Positions 42,050 through 51,602 are shown, numbered from the stretch's first letter. The stretch: DNA of 64,000 nt from Bacteroidales bacterium (GCA_004554665.1 SFKY01000007.1:1-64000), one strand, 5' to 3'. The notes: generated by a model not told the origin, from the letters alone. Program-made: numbers and translations.

Positions 42050-43330
42050 ATGAACCTTTGTTTTTTACCACATAGTGTACTGTGGACCGAGATTCTGGCC
42101 ACAGTAAGGCGCAACAAGTTGCGGACAGCCCTCACGGGCTTCGCGGTGGCATGGGGTATCTTCATGATTATCTTCTTATTGGGTGCCGGCAACGGCCTGA
42201 TTCATGCGATGGAGACCAATTCGGACCGTTATCTCAGCAACTCGATGGTGGTGTATGGCGGGCAGACTTCCAAAGCCCATGCCGGCATGAAGGAGGGCCG
42301 ACAGATACAGCTCGATGACCGTGATCGGGAACTCACGGCCGATCTCTATGGCGACTATATAGATAATGTGGGTGCCGAGTTGGACCACGGTAACACGACA
42401 GTCTGTTTTGGGGAGAATTATACCTCTGCCAGTATAAAAGGTGTCTTTCCCAATGACCGCGACATCAATAAGCGGGAGATGGCGTGTGGCCGTTTTGTGA
42501 ACGATGTAGATCTGCGCGACCGTCGCAAAGTGTTGGTGATGGGCAGCGAGATGGCCAAAGAACTGTGTCCGCAACATCCCGAAGAGTTGGTGGGTGAGTA
42601 TGTGAAAGTGGGTGAACTGGCCTTTATGGTGGTAGGAATCTATCAGACAGACCGCAGCATGATGGGTACCAGCGCCTTTATCCCCTTTACTACATTCCGC
42701 ACCATCTACAATAGCGGCGACAAGACCGGCAATATCGTCTTCTCGTTTCACGGACTCCAGTCGATTCAGGACAACGAGCTTTTTGAACAGCAATACCGCG
42801 CCACGCTCAATGCCCACCACGGTGCGGCGCGCGACGATGAGGGGTCGGTGTGGATATGGAACCGTTTCACGCAAAACCTGAAAATGTCGATAGGCACCTC
42901 TATCGTGCGCACAGCCCTCTGGGTGATAGGACTTTTTACTCTGCTTAGCGGTATTGTGGGTGTTTCCAATATCATGCTCATCACCGTCAAGGAGCGTACG
43001 CGCGAGTTTGGTATCCGCAAGGCCATTGGCGCCACTCCGTGGTCCATCTTGCGACTCATCATTATAGAGAGTATCATCATCACCTCTTTCTTCGGTTATA
43101 TCGGGATGGTGGCTGGCGTGCTGGCCAATGAGTATATGGATGCCACTATCGGCAATATGAAGGTCGATTCGGGCATGTTTACCGCCACCATGTTTGTCGA
43201 TCCCACCGTGGGGATAGGCGTGTGCGTGCAGTCTGTGCTGGTCATGGTCATTGCCGGAACGGTGGCTGGCATCATTCCAGCGCGCAAGGCGGCGCGGATA
43301 CGGCCGATAGAAGCACTGAGGGCAGAATAA
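42050..43330 (+). CDS. MacB-like ABC permease (FtsX domain), first
   Basis: 426 aa. One N-terminal membrane segment (ALTGFAVAWGIFMIIFLLGAGNGLIHAM) is followed by a large periplasmic MacB core domain (about 65-285). Three C-terminal segments form the FtsX domain, including SGIVGVSNIMLITVKERTREFGIRKAIGATPWSIL. This is the MacB layout without the fused ATPase. It begins 13 bp after the ATPase gene. It probably heterodimerises with the next permease. Confidence 0.92.
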   Translation: MNLCFLPHSVLWTEILATVRRNKLRTALTGFAVAWGIFMIIFLLGAGNGLIHAMETNSDRYLSNSMVVYGGQTSKAHAGMKEGRQIQLDDRDRELTADLYGDYIDNVGAELDHGNTTVCFGENYTSASIKGVFPNDRDINKREMACGRFVNDVDLRDRRKVLVMGSEMAKELCPQHPEELVGEYVKVGELAFMVVGIYQTDRSMMGTSAFIPFTTFRTIYNSGDKTGNIVFSFHGLQSIQDNELFEQQYRATLNAHHGAARDDEGSVWIWNRFTQNLKMSIGTSIVRTALWVIGLFTLLSGIVGVSNIMLITVKERTREFGIRKAIGATPWSILRLIIIESIIITSFFGYIGMVAGVLANEYMDATIGNMKVDSGMFTATMFVDPTVGIGVCVQSVLVMVIAGTVAGIIPARKAARIRPIEALRAE

Positions 43331-43337
43331 CAGAAGC

Positions 43338-44582
43338 ATGAGGATAGACTTGGATACATATAAGGAAATCATGGAGACGCTGACACGCAACAAGTCGCGC
43401 TCGCTCCTTACCGGATTCGGCGTGTTTTGGGGTGTCTTCATGCTGGTGGTGCTGCTTGGCGGTGGACAGGGACTGAAAGAGTTGCTGTCCAATAACTTTC
43501 AGGGCTTTGCCACCAATTCGGCGCTTGTCTTTGCGCAGCCCACCACTAAGCCCTACGATGGTTTCCGTAAGGGACGCCAGTGGAATATGGTGTACCAGGA
43601 TGTGGAGCGGCTCAGGGCGCAGGTGCCCGAACTGGATGTGGTGACACCGATGGTGAGCCAGTGGCAACGGATTGTGACGGCTGGTGACAAGAAGACCACA
43701 GCTGGCGTAAAGGGCCTGCAGCCTGCATACGCCAAGGTGGAGGAGCCCCAAATCAGATACGGCCGTTACATTAACGATATGGACATGGCACAGCGCCGCA
43801 AGGTCTGTGTGCTTGGCAAAAAGGTATATAAAACGCTCTTCCCCGGCGGTGGAGATCCTTGCGGACAGCTGGTTCGCGTCGATTCGATCTATTATCGTGT
43901 GGTGGGCGTGGACTATGCGGCTGGTGAGATAAAGGTAAACGGTGGCGCGGAGGAGAGCGTGATAGTGCCCATCACGCTGATGCAGGAAACTTATGGACTG
44001 GGAGATGCGGTGCATCTGATTAGTGTCACGGGCAAGCCGGGCGTGGTAATGAGCGATGTGGCACCGGTGATGCGTGCGGTCATCGGCAGGGCACACAGGG
44101 TGGACCCGACCGACGAGAAAGCCATCACGGTCTTCAATACGGAGGTGATGTTTGGCATGGTGGACAGCCTGTTTACCGGTGTCAACTTCCTGATATGGTT
44201 GGTGGGCATCGGGACACTGCTTGCCGGAGCTATCGGTGTGAGCAACATCATGATGGTGACTGTGCGCGAGCGTACCACCGAGATTGGCATACGCCGGGCT
44301 ATCGGAGCCACGCCGCGCACCATTCTTGGCCAGATTGTGGCCGAAAGTATCTTGCTCACAGCCGTGGCTGGCATGAGCGGCATACTCTTTGCCGTGGCCA
44401 TCCTCCAACTTTTGGAGATGGCCAATACCACTGACGGCATCGTGGCCGCCCACTTCCAAGTAGGTTTTTGGACGGCGGTAGGGGCAGTGGTGCTGCTGGC
44501 CCTGCTCGGCGTGCTGGCCGGACTGGCACCTGCGGTGCGTGCGATGGCGATAAAGCCTGTGGATGCCATGAGGGATGAATGA
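43338..44582 (+). CDS. MacB-like ABC permease (FtsX domain), second
   Basis: 414 aa paralog of the preceding permease, starting 7 bp after it. It has the same four-segment layout: LLTGFGVFWGVFMLVVLLGGGQGL near the start, a periplasmic core domain, then AIGVSNIMMVTVRERTTEIGIRRAIGATPRTIL. The two share the TGF.V.WG.FM start and the FtsX block but differ in the periplasmic domain, so they probably make two non-equivalent halves of one exporter. Confidence 0.92.
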   Translation: MRIDLDTYKEIMETLTRNKSRSLLTGFGVFWGVFMLVVLLGGGQGLKELLSNNFQGFATNSALVFAQPTTKPYDGFRKGRQWNMVYQDVERLRAQVPELDVVTPMVSQWQRIVTAGDKKTTAGVKGLQPAYAKVEEPQIRYGRYINDMDMAQRRKVCVLGKKVYKTLFPGGGDPCGQLVRVDSIYYRVVGVDYAAGEIKVNGGAEESVIVPITLMQETYGLGDAVHLISVTGKPGVVMSDVAPVMRAVIGRAHRVDPTDEKAITVFNTEVMFGMVDSLFTGVNFLIWLVGIGTLLAGAIGVSNIMMVTVRERTTEIGIRRAIGATPRTILGQIVAESILLTAVAGMSGILFAVAILQLLEMANTTDGIVAAHFQVGFWTAVGAVVLLALLGVLAGLAPAVRAMAIKPVDAMRDE

Positions 44583-44601
44583 GAATAACAATCGTAACTG
44601 T

Positions 44602-45741
44602 ATGAAAAGATATTTCAAGTTTGTAGTGGCAGCATTGGTGCTGCTGGTGTTTGTAGCGACTTTCGTCTTTCTGTGGATGAAGTCTCAGCCTGTGCCCGAG
44701 GAGTACGAGGTGTTCACCGCCAAGTCGATGGATCTGCGCAAGACCACGGTGGTGACGGGGAAGATAGAGCCGCGCAACGAGGTGAACGTGAAACCGCAGA
44801 TATCGGGTATCATCACCGACCTGTACAAGGAGGCCGGCGACCGTGTGGAGGCTGGCGAGGTGATAGCCAAGGTCAAGGTGATACCTGACATGGCGCAGCT
44901 CAGTGCGGCGCAGGCTCGGGTGCGGCTGGCCGAGGTCAATGTGAAGCAGGCCCGTGTGGACTACGGCCGTGAGAAGACGCTCTACGACAAGGGACTGGTA
45001 GCCGCAGAGGAGTATGAGAAATCGAAGCAGACCTACGACCAGGCCCAGGAAGAGCTGGAGGCTGCCAATGACAATCTGCAAGTGGTGCGCTATGGCGTGT
45101 CGGCACGCAATGCCGGCGAGAGCAGCACCCTCATCCGTGCCACCATCAGTGGTCTGGTGCTCGATGTACCCGTCAAGGTGGGCAATACGGTCATCCTCTC
45201 CAATACCTTTAACGATGGTACCACCATCGCCACAGTGGCCAACATGGCCGACCTCATCTTCCGCGGCAACATCGATGAGATCGATGTGGGGAGGCTCGTG
45301 TCAGGCATGCCGATGAAAATCACAGTGGGTGCCATGCACGATCTGCGGCTGCAGGCGTCGTTGGAGTATATCTCGCCCAAGGCTGTGGAGACCAATGGCG
45401 CCAACCAGTTTGAGATCAAGGCCGCTGTAAAGGTAACCGACGACAACCTGATCCGCAGTGGCTACAGCGCCAACGCCGAGATAGTGTTGGCCGAGGCGAA
45501 GGGGGTGCTTGCTGTGCCCGAGAGTGCCATCGAGTTTGAGGGCAACGACACCTACCTGTATGTAGTCAAGGGTAGCGGTGACAACATGCAGTATGAGCGG
45601 CGAAAAGTGGAGACCGGCTTGAGCGATGGTCTCCATATTGAGGTGAAGAAAGGGCTGAAAGCCGGTGAGAAGGTGCGCGGTCCCAAGAAGATTGGCGCTG
45701 AGAATACGACCAGCGAGGGCGGTTCCAAGCATAGTCTGTAA
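44602..45741 (+). CDS. Periplasmic adaptor subunit (HlyD/MacA type)
   Basis: 379 aa membrane-anchored adaptor. The N-terminal anchor is MKRYFKFVVAALVLLVFVATFVFLW. The lipoyl-like barrel has VTGKIEPRNEVNVKPQISGIITDLYKEAGDRVEAGEVIAKV. A coiled-coil hairpin (about residues 95-155, LAEVNVKQARVDYGREKTLYDKGLVAAEEYEKSKQTYDQAQEEL) would meet an outer-membrane TolC-like channel. ATG 44602 is favoured; ATG 44575 overlaps the permease by 8 bp. No TolC homolog is in the window. Confidence 0.9.
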   Translation: MKRYFKFVVAALVLLVFVATFVFLWMKSQPVPEEYEVFTAKSMDLRKTTVVTGKIEPRNEVNVKPQISGIITDLYKEAGDRVEAGEVIAKVKVIPDMAQLSAAQARVRLAEVNVKQARVDYGREKTLYDKGLVAAEEYEKSKQTYDQAQEELEAANDNLQVVRYGVSARNAGESSTLIRATISGLVLDVPVKVGNTVILSNTFNDGTTIATVANMADLIFRGNIDEIDVGRLVSGMPMKITVGAMHDLRLQASLEYISPKAVETNGANQFEIKAAVKVTDDNLIRSGYSANAEIVLAEAKGVLAVPESAIEFEGNDTYLYVVKGSGDNMQYERRKVETGLSDGLHIEVKKGLKAGEKVRGPKKIGAENTTSEGGSKHSL

Positions 45742-45794
45742 GGTATAGGAGGGACTTTCACCCTCAAGCCTATGCGAAAAACATAAAGTAAAAG

Positions 45795-45824
45795 CCCCGG
45801 GCAAACCCATTGGTTCGTCCGGGG
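45795..45824 (-). terminator. Probable terminator of the amylase-galactanase unit
   Basis: CCCCGG (45795-45800) pairs with CCGGGG (45819-45824), with an inner AACC/GGTT pair. On the minus strand it is followed by CTTTTACTTT. It lies in the 123-bp convergent gap between the adaptor and galactanase genes. Confidence 0.6.
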
Positions 45825-45864
45825 ATGATAGATTCTGTTATAGGACAGTTCCCTAAGTGGGGAA

Positions 45865-47124
45865 CTACTTGATGATGATTTTCTTTCCCTGATGTACATA
45901 TACGCCCTGTTGCGACGGACGCTCTGTCCGTTTGCCGTCGAGCGTGTACCAACTTGCGTCTGGATGCGTGTCGGGTGTGGAGTTGACAGACTCGATGCCG
46001 CTTGTATTGCCCATAAAGTTTTTCATCACGTATAGGGCAGAGGTGGCGCGTCCCGTCTCGCTGTCGAAGAGCGGCGCGTTCCACCATCCAGAGAGATTGG
46101 CACCATACCCGTTGTAGTCCATGTTCCACCAGAAGAGGCCGGTGACCTTGCTATGCTTGTTGAGCATGGTGATGAGGTCCTGGGTAAAGTTGCACTGTCC
46201 CTCGTCGGTGTAAGGATAAGTATCGGTATAGTCGTACGTAGTGCCGCCAAGCGCCCACTTGAGCGAGTAGCCTACCTCTACCACCATGATATCCTTGTCG
46301 GCAAAATTGGTCTCCATGCTGTTGATGGCCGTTTCGAGTGTAGAGAGCGGTCCGTGCCAGCACGGATAGTAGCTCAGTCCGATGATATCGTAGTCTACAT
46401 TGGCATTTCTCATCCGCGTGTAGAAATCCTTAAGCACACTCGCGTTGGGCACCCGCTCCGTATGGAGGATAATCTTGGCCTGTGGGCACACCTCACGGCA
46501 AGCCTTGCCGGCCTGTTTGAGCAGCGTGGTGAAACGGTCCCAGTTGGCATCGCTGGTGGAGTAGCACTTCTTGAGTGCCGACGAATTGCTGTTGGTGGTA
46601 TAGGCTCCCCACAACATGCCGTAGCTTATCTCGTTGCCCGTCTGTATCAGCTCGGGCGTGGCACCGGCTGCCACCATCTGCTGCAACACGTCCTTGGTAT
46701 AGTCGTAGATCTTCTGGTACAGCTCCTCGTCTGTCAGACTTGTCCAGTCGGCAGGCGTCCATTGCTTGGCCGGGTCGGCCCAAGTGTCGGAGTAGTGGAA
46801 GTCGAGCATCAGTTTGTGACCGGCATCCTTGATGCTCTTGGCCAGCTTCTTGACGTACGCCAAGTCCTGACAGGCATTGGCATCCTTGTCGTTGCCCGTG
46901 TATTTGCTCGGGTCTACAAAGAGGCGCACGCGCATGGCGTTCATGCCAATCTGCTTATAGTACGAGATGGGCTCGGCGATAACCTTACCGTCGTGGTCGA
47001 AGTATTTGGCTCCAGCCGCCTGCATCAGCGGATATTGGGAAATGTCTCCGCCCACATAGCGCTGGGCGTAGGAGGCCGCCGAGGCGACGAGTGTGATGGT
47101 GAAAAGGAGTAAGAAACGTTTCAT
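45865..47124 (-). CDS. Secreted GH53 arabinogalactan endo-beta-1,4-galactanase
   Basis: 419 aa enzyme that cuts beta-1,4-galactan side chains of pectin. The signal peptide is about MKRFLLLFTITLVASAASYA. The GH53 start RYVGGDISQYPLMQAAGAKYFD is followed by the acid/base Glu165 in IQTGNEISYGMLWG and the nucleophile Glu283 in MVVEVGYS. The last residues (WYTLDGKR...GVYVHQGKKIIIK) form a short tail like those of the amylase and C10 peptidase. It follows the amylase gene by 50 bp, as a two-gene glycan-degradation unit without SusCD. Confidence 0.92.
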   Translation of the reverse strand: MKRFLLLFTITLVASAASYAQRYVGGDISQYPLMQAAGAKYFDHDGKVIAEPISYYKQIGMNAMRVRLFVDPSKYTGNDKDANACQDLAYVKKLAKSIKDAGHKLMLDFHYSDTWADPAKQWTPADWTSLTDEELYQKIYDYTKDVLQQMVAAGATPELIQTGNEISYGMLWGAYTTNSNSSALKKCYSTSDANWDRFTTLLKQAGKACREVCPQAKIILHTERVPNASVLKDFYTRMRNANVDYDIIGLSYYPCWHGPLSTLETAINSMETNFADKDIMVVEVGYSLKWALGGTTYDYTDTYPYTDEGQCNFTQDLITMLNKHSKVTGLFWWNMDYNGYGANLSGWWNAPLFDSETGRATSALYVMKNFMGNTSGIESVNSTPDTHPDASWYTLDGKRTERPSQQGVYVHQGKKIIIK

Positions 47125-47174
47125 AAGCGTATGGTTATGGGTTAATATATACATATGCAAGAAAGTGGAGGTGC

Positions 47175-49241
47175 TTACTGCACCACCACTTTCTTGCCAT
47201 TGACGATGTACAGGCCACGGGGCAGTCCCTCGGTGGTGTTGCCGTCGCGCACCTTGCGGCCATCGGGTGCGTAGATGCCTTCGTGATGCTTGGCCGGGGT
47301 GGCGGTCAGCGGACTGCTGATGCCTGTGGTATAGGTGCTTGACACATCGTCTACCGTGTACTTGTTACCGGAAAGCGTGGAACTGATTTCCAGATAACTG
47401 TCTCGGGTGACGTAGTTTACATCGACGGTCTGCGGCGAGCCCGTTCCCACGCTGAATACGAAGTTCACATAGTCCTTGTTGCTGTTCATGGTGTAGGTAC
47501 GGGTAATCCACTTTTTGCCATCGGCAGTGGTGGCGGTGGTGGTCACCCTGTCGCCCGGCCACGAGGTGTTGGTGGGCGCATGAGTGCCGTCGCCGCCCCA
47601 TGTCCAGAAGTTCACGTAAGGACTGGTGGCCGTTGAGGCTGCTGCCGACCATGCGGAACCGGCCTTGTCGGCATTGACATAAACCGTAAAGCTGTAGGGC
47701 TGGAACTGACTGATGGTGTAGGTGCGCTGGGTAGTGGCGGTGATGGCGCCACCCACGAGCAGACCCACGGTGAGGGTGCAGTCGGCGCTGATGTCTATCT
47801 TGGTGCCCGAGGCTACCCGTGTGCCATGAGTGGCAGTAGGCGTGGAGCCGTCGGTGGTGTAGACCAGTTGGGCATCTGCCGTCTCGCTCACGGCGGTGAG
47901 CATGGCTTGGAAGGCAGCCTCATACTCGCCGCTGGCCTTGTCTACAAAGGGAATCTCGGCCTTCTTGGAGAGATAGTAGGCATAATGCTCGCCGCTGAGG
48001 ATGAGCACGCGGTCGGTCTTGGTGTCGGCAGGAATGGGCGAGTAGGAGCACAGGCGCACGCTGAGGTCGGCCTTGCTGCCTTTGACCACGTTGATATAGT
48101 CGAGCGAACTGCTGAATTCATTGCTGTAGGTGCTGGTGTTGGTGATGCCGGCGGCCTTGCGCGCGTCGATCATTGCCTTGATTTCCTGCTTGTAGTCTAA
48201 CCAGTGAGAGAGAAATACGCAGGGCGTGCCCGGCATGGCCAGCAGGTAGGCGTTGGCGGCAGCCACATTCTGCTTGATGGGGTCCAGAGGCTCCGAGGCC
48301 GAGCGATACTGCGTGTCGTGGTTCTCTACGAAGGTCACGGCGTACTGGCGGTACTGGCCCGATTCGTAACTGTTGCTCACCAGTGGCCAGTCAGACCCGT
48401 TCTTTTGCCCCAGTGCAGCCCAGTTGTTATTGTTGGCAGCGTTGCGCACCGTGTATCGGAAAGGGAAATCGAAGGCTGCGCTCTTCTTAGAGGTGGCATC
48501 AATCCAGTTGCGTATGGTGCCGGTGCCGTCCCAACATTCGCCCACCGAGTACTCGATGCCGGCAGCATCGTTGTAGTCGGCCACATGGGAGCCGCAGAAG
48601 CCTTTGACCATATCGTAGCGGAAACCGATGTAGCCCATTTCCTCCACGAGGAATCTCTCGTATGCCTTGACCACGGTCTGCACGTTGGCACTCTTGTGGT
48701 CCAGGTCGCGGCATCCGTTCCAGTCTTGTCCCTCGTCGTAGTTGGCGCTGAGGCTTACACCGTCTGTGGTAGCCTGTGTGAGTGTCTTGCCGCCATCATC
48801 GTTGTGCACAATGTCGGTAGACAAGAGCTGGTAGGTGGCTCCCTGCCATGTCTCGGCCGGGAAGGTGAACCAGCCGTCGGTGTTGTGGTGGTTCACGACC
48901 ACATCGGCGATGGTGCCGATGCCTTTCGACTTGAATGTCTTTATCATCGACTTCAGTTCGGTAGCCGTACCAAAGGCCGAATTCTGGTCGAAGTAATAGT
49001 AGGGGTCATATCCCATCGAACCGCTGTTGAGGCACTTGCCGCTCTGGGGTACCCAAATCAGTGAGAAATATTGCGACAGCTCGTCGGCTTGCGCTTCGAG
49101 TTTTGTCCATCGTGTGTCTGAGAACGAGTCCCAGTAAAAACCTTGTAGCATGACACCGCCATAGTTGGCAGGCCAGCCGTCTGCCCATAGCGTAAGTGGC
49201 ATGAGCATGCATGCCAAAGAGGTGAACAGTAGCTTCTTCAT
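47175..49241 (-). CDS. Secreted GH13 alpha-amylase with accessory domains and sorting tail
   Basis: 688 aa starch-degrading enzyme. The signal peptide is about MKKLLFTSLACMLMPLTLWA. The barrel has VVNHH, GFRYDMVKGF with nucleophile Asp210, GECWDG with acid Glu235, and FVENHDTQ with Asp309. Next comes a beta domain with VYTTDGSTPT, typical of the chitobiase-C module (about 440-520), then a CBM26-like starch-binding module (about 525-630: FWTWGGDGTHAP...WPGDRV). The C-terminal tail is IYAPDGRK...LPRGLYIVNGKKVVVQ. It is transcribed with the galactanase. Confidence 0.92.
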   Translation of the reverse strand: MKKLLFTSLACMLMPLTLWADGWPANYGGVMLQGFYWDSFSDTRWTKLEAQADELSQYFSLIWVPQSGKCLNSGSMGYDPYYYFDQNSAFGTATELKSMIKTFKSKGIGTIADVVVNHHNTDGWFTFPAETWQGATYQLLSTDIVHNDDGGKTLTQATTDGVSLSANYDEGQDWNGCRDLDHKSANVQTVVKAYERFLVEEMGYIGFRYDMVKGFCGSHVADYNDAAGIEYSVGECWDGTGTIRNWIDATSKKSAAFDFPFRYTVRNAANNNNWAALGQKNGSDWPLVSNSYESGQYRQYAVTFVENHDTQYRSASEPLDPIKQNVAAANAYLLAMPGTPCVFLSHWLDYKQEIKAMIDARKAAGITNTSTYSNEFSSSLDYINVVKGSKADLSVRLCSYSPIPADTKTDRVLILSGEHYAYYLSKKAEIPFVDKASGEYEAAFQAMLTAVSETADAQLVYTTDGSTPTATHGTRVASGTKIDISADCTLTVGLLVGGAITATTQRTYTISQFQPYSFTVYVNADKAGSAWSAAASTATSPYVNFWTWGGDGTHAPTNTSWPGDRVTTTATTADGKKWITRTYTMNSNKDYVNFVFSVGTGSPQTVDVNYVTRDSYLEISSTLSGNKYTVDDVSSTYTTGISSPLTATPAKHHEGIYAPDGRKVRDGNTTEGLPRGLYIVNGKKVVVQ

Positions 49242-49277
49242 TCGTCTTTAGTCTTTTTGTGGTTGGTAAATTTGCAA

Positions 49278-49285
49278 CGAAGTTA
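49278..49285 (-). promoter_or_regulatory. Possible -7 element for the amylase unit
   Basis: Minus-strand TAACTTCG differs from TAnnTTTG by one base and lies 36 bp upstream of the ATG. The rest of the 293-bp gap up to 49534 holds repeat copy G and nothing else recognisable. Confidence 0.3.
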
Positions 49286-49472
49286 CAATTATTTTTTCAT
49301 GCACTAAGTGGCTGGTGCTCAAACATTTGATCTTTTGGGCGTGCAAACGTTTGCAGGTGCGTTGGCTGAGGTTGCGGCACAGGCGTAAAGGTGCCTGTGC
49401 AGGAAAATGAAAAAATGGGATAGGGTGGAGCCGGAGAGGCTTCTGAAAATGGCGGTGGTGGCAGATAGAAAA

Positions 49473-49535
49473 GCTAAATGCCACGTTTAGGGGTCGTAAA
49501 TGCCATGTTTAGCGCGCTAATCATGGCATTTGGCT
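49473..49535. repeat. Interspersed modular repeat, copy G
   Basis: Three modules: GCTAAATGCCACGTTTAGG, CGTAAATGCCATGTTTAGCG and GCTAATCATGGCATTTGGCT. Its right edge touches the stop codon of the GT2 gene that follows on the minus strand. Confidence 0.88.
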
Positions 49536-50311
49536 CATCGTTTGATGATGCCTCTGATGACAAACCATGCGTGCATGGCCAGCGTGGTGACCAGTCCGTA
49601 GTGGGAGCGCATGACCTGGAAGCGCTCGCGCAGCGACTTGCGGTGGTTCTTGACCGAGAGGCCGCCGTCGAGATAGTTTACGACCACGGCCGGGACATAG
49701 GCCAGTTCGCAGCCCACCCGTTCGGCATCACGCATTACCCGTATGCACCAGTCCACGTCTGCCGAGTAGCGGTAGGAGAGATTGTAGAGATTGGCCTTGG
49801 CAAAGTCGATGCGGGCGTAGAAAGCCTGATGGCACACCACCATGCCCTGCCTGAACGACTGCCAGTGCAACTGGCGTGGGGGTGAAAGCCTACGGTGACG
49901 GACAAATCGGCCTTGGTCGTCTACGATATCCGTTTCGCCATAGATCACGCCGGGCATCACTGATTTGGCGGCGGCCACTTCGGCCACGCGGCAGAGCGTG
50001 TCGGGAGCCGGGAGCGTGTCGCCCGCGTTGAGGAATACGATGTAGTCGCCTGTGGCCAGGCGTATCCCCTTGTTCATCGCATCGTAGAGACCGCGGTCGG
50101 GTTCGCTGAGCACGGTCACTGAGTGGCGTGTCTTCTGATTGGCCGTGACTTGGGCGTAGGCATTGGCTATGCGCACGGTGTCGTCGGTCGATTTGCCGTC
50201 GATGATGAGATGCTCCACGATGGGATATTGCTGCATGGCTACGCTGTCGAGTGTGCGTTGCAGTTCGTGGGCCGCATTATAGGTGATGGTAATGATTGAG
50301 AATTGTATCAT
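49535..50311 (-). CDS. Glycosyltransferase family 2
   Basis: 258 aa GT2 enzyme of the WcaA/PgaC-like group that uses short N-terminal Rossmann folds. It begins IQFSIITITYNAAHELQRTLDSVA, then EHLIIDGKSTDDTV, SEPDRGLYDAMNKGI and VFLNAGD (the metal-site region). YSADVDWCIRVM is typical for colanic-acid-type transferases. The ATG at 50311 gives this start; the open frame continues upstream within the neighbouring gene. It overlaps the GT4 gene by four bases. Confidence 0.9.
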   Translation of the reverse strand: MIQFSIITITYNAAHELQRTLDSVAMQQYPIVEHLIIDGKSTDDTVRIANAYAQVTANQKTRHSVTVLSEPDRGLYDAMNKGIRLATGDYIVFLNAGDTLPAPDTLCRVAEVAAAKSVMPGVIYGETDIVDDQGRFVRHRRLSPPRQLHWQSFRQGMVVCHQAFYARIDFAKANLYNLSYRYSADVDWCIRVMRDAERVGCELAYVPAVVVNYLDGGLSVKNHRKSLRERFQVMRSHYGLVTTLAMHAWFVIRGIIKR

Positions 50312-51567
50312 TGGGGTAGTTTCTGTTTCAGTATTTGGTGGTACAGGGCGATGTATTGCTGGGCTATCTTGCTCTCTGAGTAGCGCCCGAGCACGATTTT
50401 GCGCAGTTCGTGTCGGTCTATGTGGGCATGCAGGCACCAGTCTATGCCTTCGGCCAAGTCTTCGGGGGAGAGATAGCGGGCCAGATAGCCGTTTCGGCGG
50501 TGAGAGATGATGTCGGTCTGCCCGCTGTTGTCGAACGAGACGGGCAGGCAACCGCAAGCCTGTGCTTCAATAATCGTCTGGCCGAAGGTCTCGTACAGCG
50601 AAGAGGAGACGAGGACATCGGATGCCGAATAGATTTGGGACAGGGTGCTCTCGTCGCGTACCAGTCCGAGATGGGTGTAGGGCACGGAGATGTCGTCGAG
50701 GGTGTGCGCGTCTTTCACATTGCCGAAGAGCAGCAGGTGGATATCGTTCGGGGCATAGCCTTTCTCTCTGACCAGAAGGGAGAGGGCTTGTTTGAGATAG
50801 CTGAAGCCTTTGATGGGAGCATCGATGCGGGCGGCTCCAAAAGCAATGACATGTTTGGCCGAGAGATGGAGCAGTGAGCGCATGTCGGTGCGGTCGGAGA
50901 GACGGAATTTCTCCAATGACAGCGAGTTGGGGATGGTGGCGACCTGTCGGCCTTGCAGCAGGGCAGAGGCGGCGGCACGCTTGGCCAACCAGGTGCTGAC
51001 GGCCACAAAAGCGAGTCGGCCCTCGCTGTAGATGCGTCGCTTGCGTTCGAAGACGCGGTGCGACAGGTCTTTCTTGCCGGGGAAGCGCAGGAACCGGCAC
51101 TCGCCGCATGCCTCCTCGTAGCGGTTGCACTCGTGGGCATGGTGGCAGATGCCGGTGCAGGGCCACATGTCGTGCATTGTCCACACCACAGGCTTGCCCG
51201 AGCGCAGAATCTTTCGGATACCCGAGAGGGATAGCATCCCCTGGCACGTCCAGTGCAGGTGGATGATGTCGGCTTCGGCAAATTCGGATGTCCGGGTGAT
51301 GTCTTCGCCGGCATTGGCGATAGATACTTCAAACAGGTTGCGTCTGCTGAAGAGGTTGGTTGCCCATATCACGAAGCGTTCCCATACAAAATGGCGCATG
51401 ATACGCAACAGTGGTCCGCAGCTGGCCACGTAGAGGGCGTCGGTCTGTTTCTCGCATACCAGCATCTTGGCCTTCACACCGTTGTTGATTAGTGCCTGTG
51501 TCAGTCGTTTGGCTGCCACAGCGGCTCCTCCCGTACACTCGCTTGTATTGACTATTAGTACCCGCAT
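50308..51567 (-). CDS. Glycosyltransferase family 4
   Basis: 419 aa GT-B fold enzyme. It begins MRVLIVNTSECTGGAAVAAKRLTQAL (glycine-rich acceptor loop). The middle holds WTMHDMWPCTGICHHAHECNRYEEACGEC, a Cys/His-rich stretch typical of one GT4 subgroup, and the donor site VSSSLYETFGQTIIEAQACGCLPVSFDNSG carries the E-x7-E pattern. It forms a two-gene unit with the following GT2, probably adding sugars to a surface glycan or capsule. Confidence 0.9.
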   Translation of the reverse strand: MRVLIVNTSECTGGAAVAAKRLTQALINNGVKAKMLVCEKQTDALYVASCGPLLRIMRHFVWERFVIWATNLFSRRNLFEVSIANAGEDITRTSEFAEADIIHLHWTCQGMLSLSGIRKILRSGKPVVWTMHDMWPCTGICHHAHECNRYEEACGECRFLRFPGKKDLSHRVFERKRRIYSEGRLAFVAVSTWLAKRAAASALLQGRQVATIPNSLSLEKFRLSDRTDMRSLLHLSAKHVIAFGAARIDAPIKGFSYLKQALSLLVREKGYAPNDIHLLLFGNVKDAHTLDDISVPYTHLGLVRDESTLSQIYSASDVLVSSSLYETFGQTIIEAQACGCLPVSFDNSGQTDIISHRRNGYLARYLSPEDLAEGIDWCLHAHIDRHELRKIVLGRYSESKIAQQYIALYHQILKQKLPQ

Positions 51568-51582
51568 AGCTCTTTTTATGTA

Positions 51583-51602
51583 TATCTTTGCATGCAAAGA
51601 TA
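51583..51602. promoter_or_regulatory. Palindrome of two facing -7 elements
   Basis: The 20-bp perfect palindrome TATCTTTGCATGCAAAGATA contains an exact -7 element on each strand. Only the minus-strand one has a -33 partner. Confidence 0.6.
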
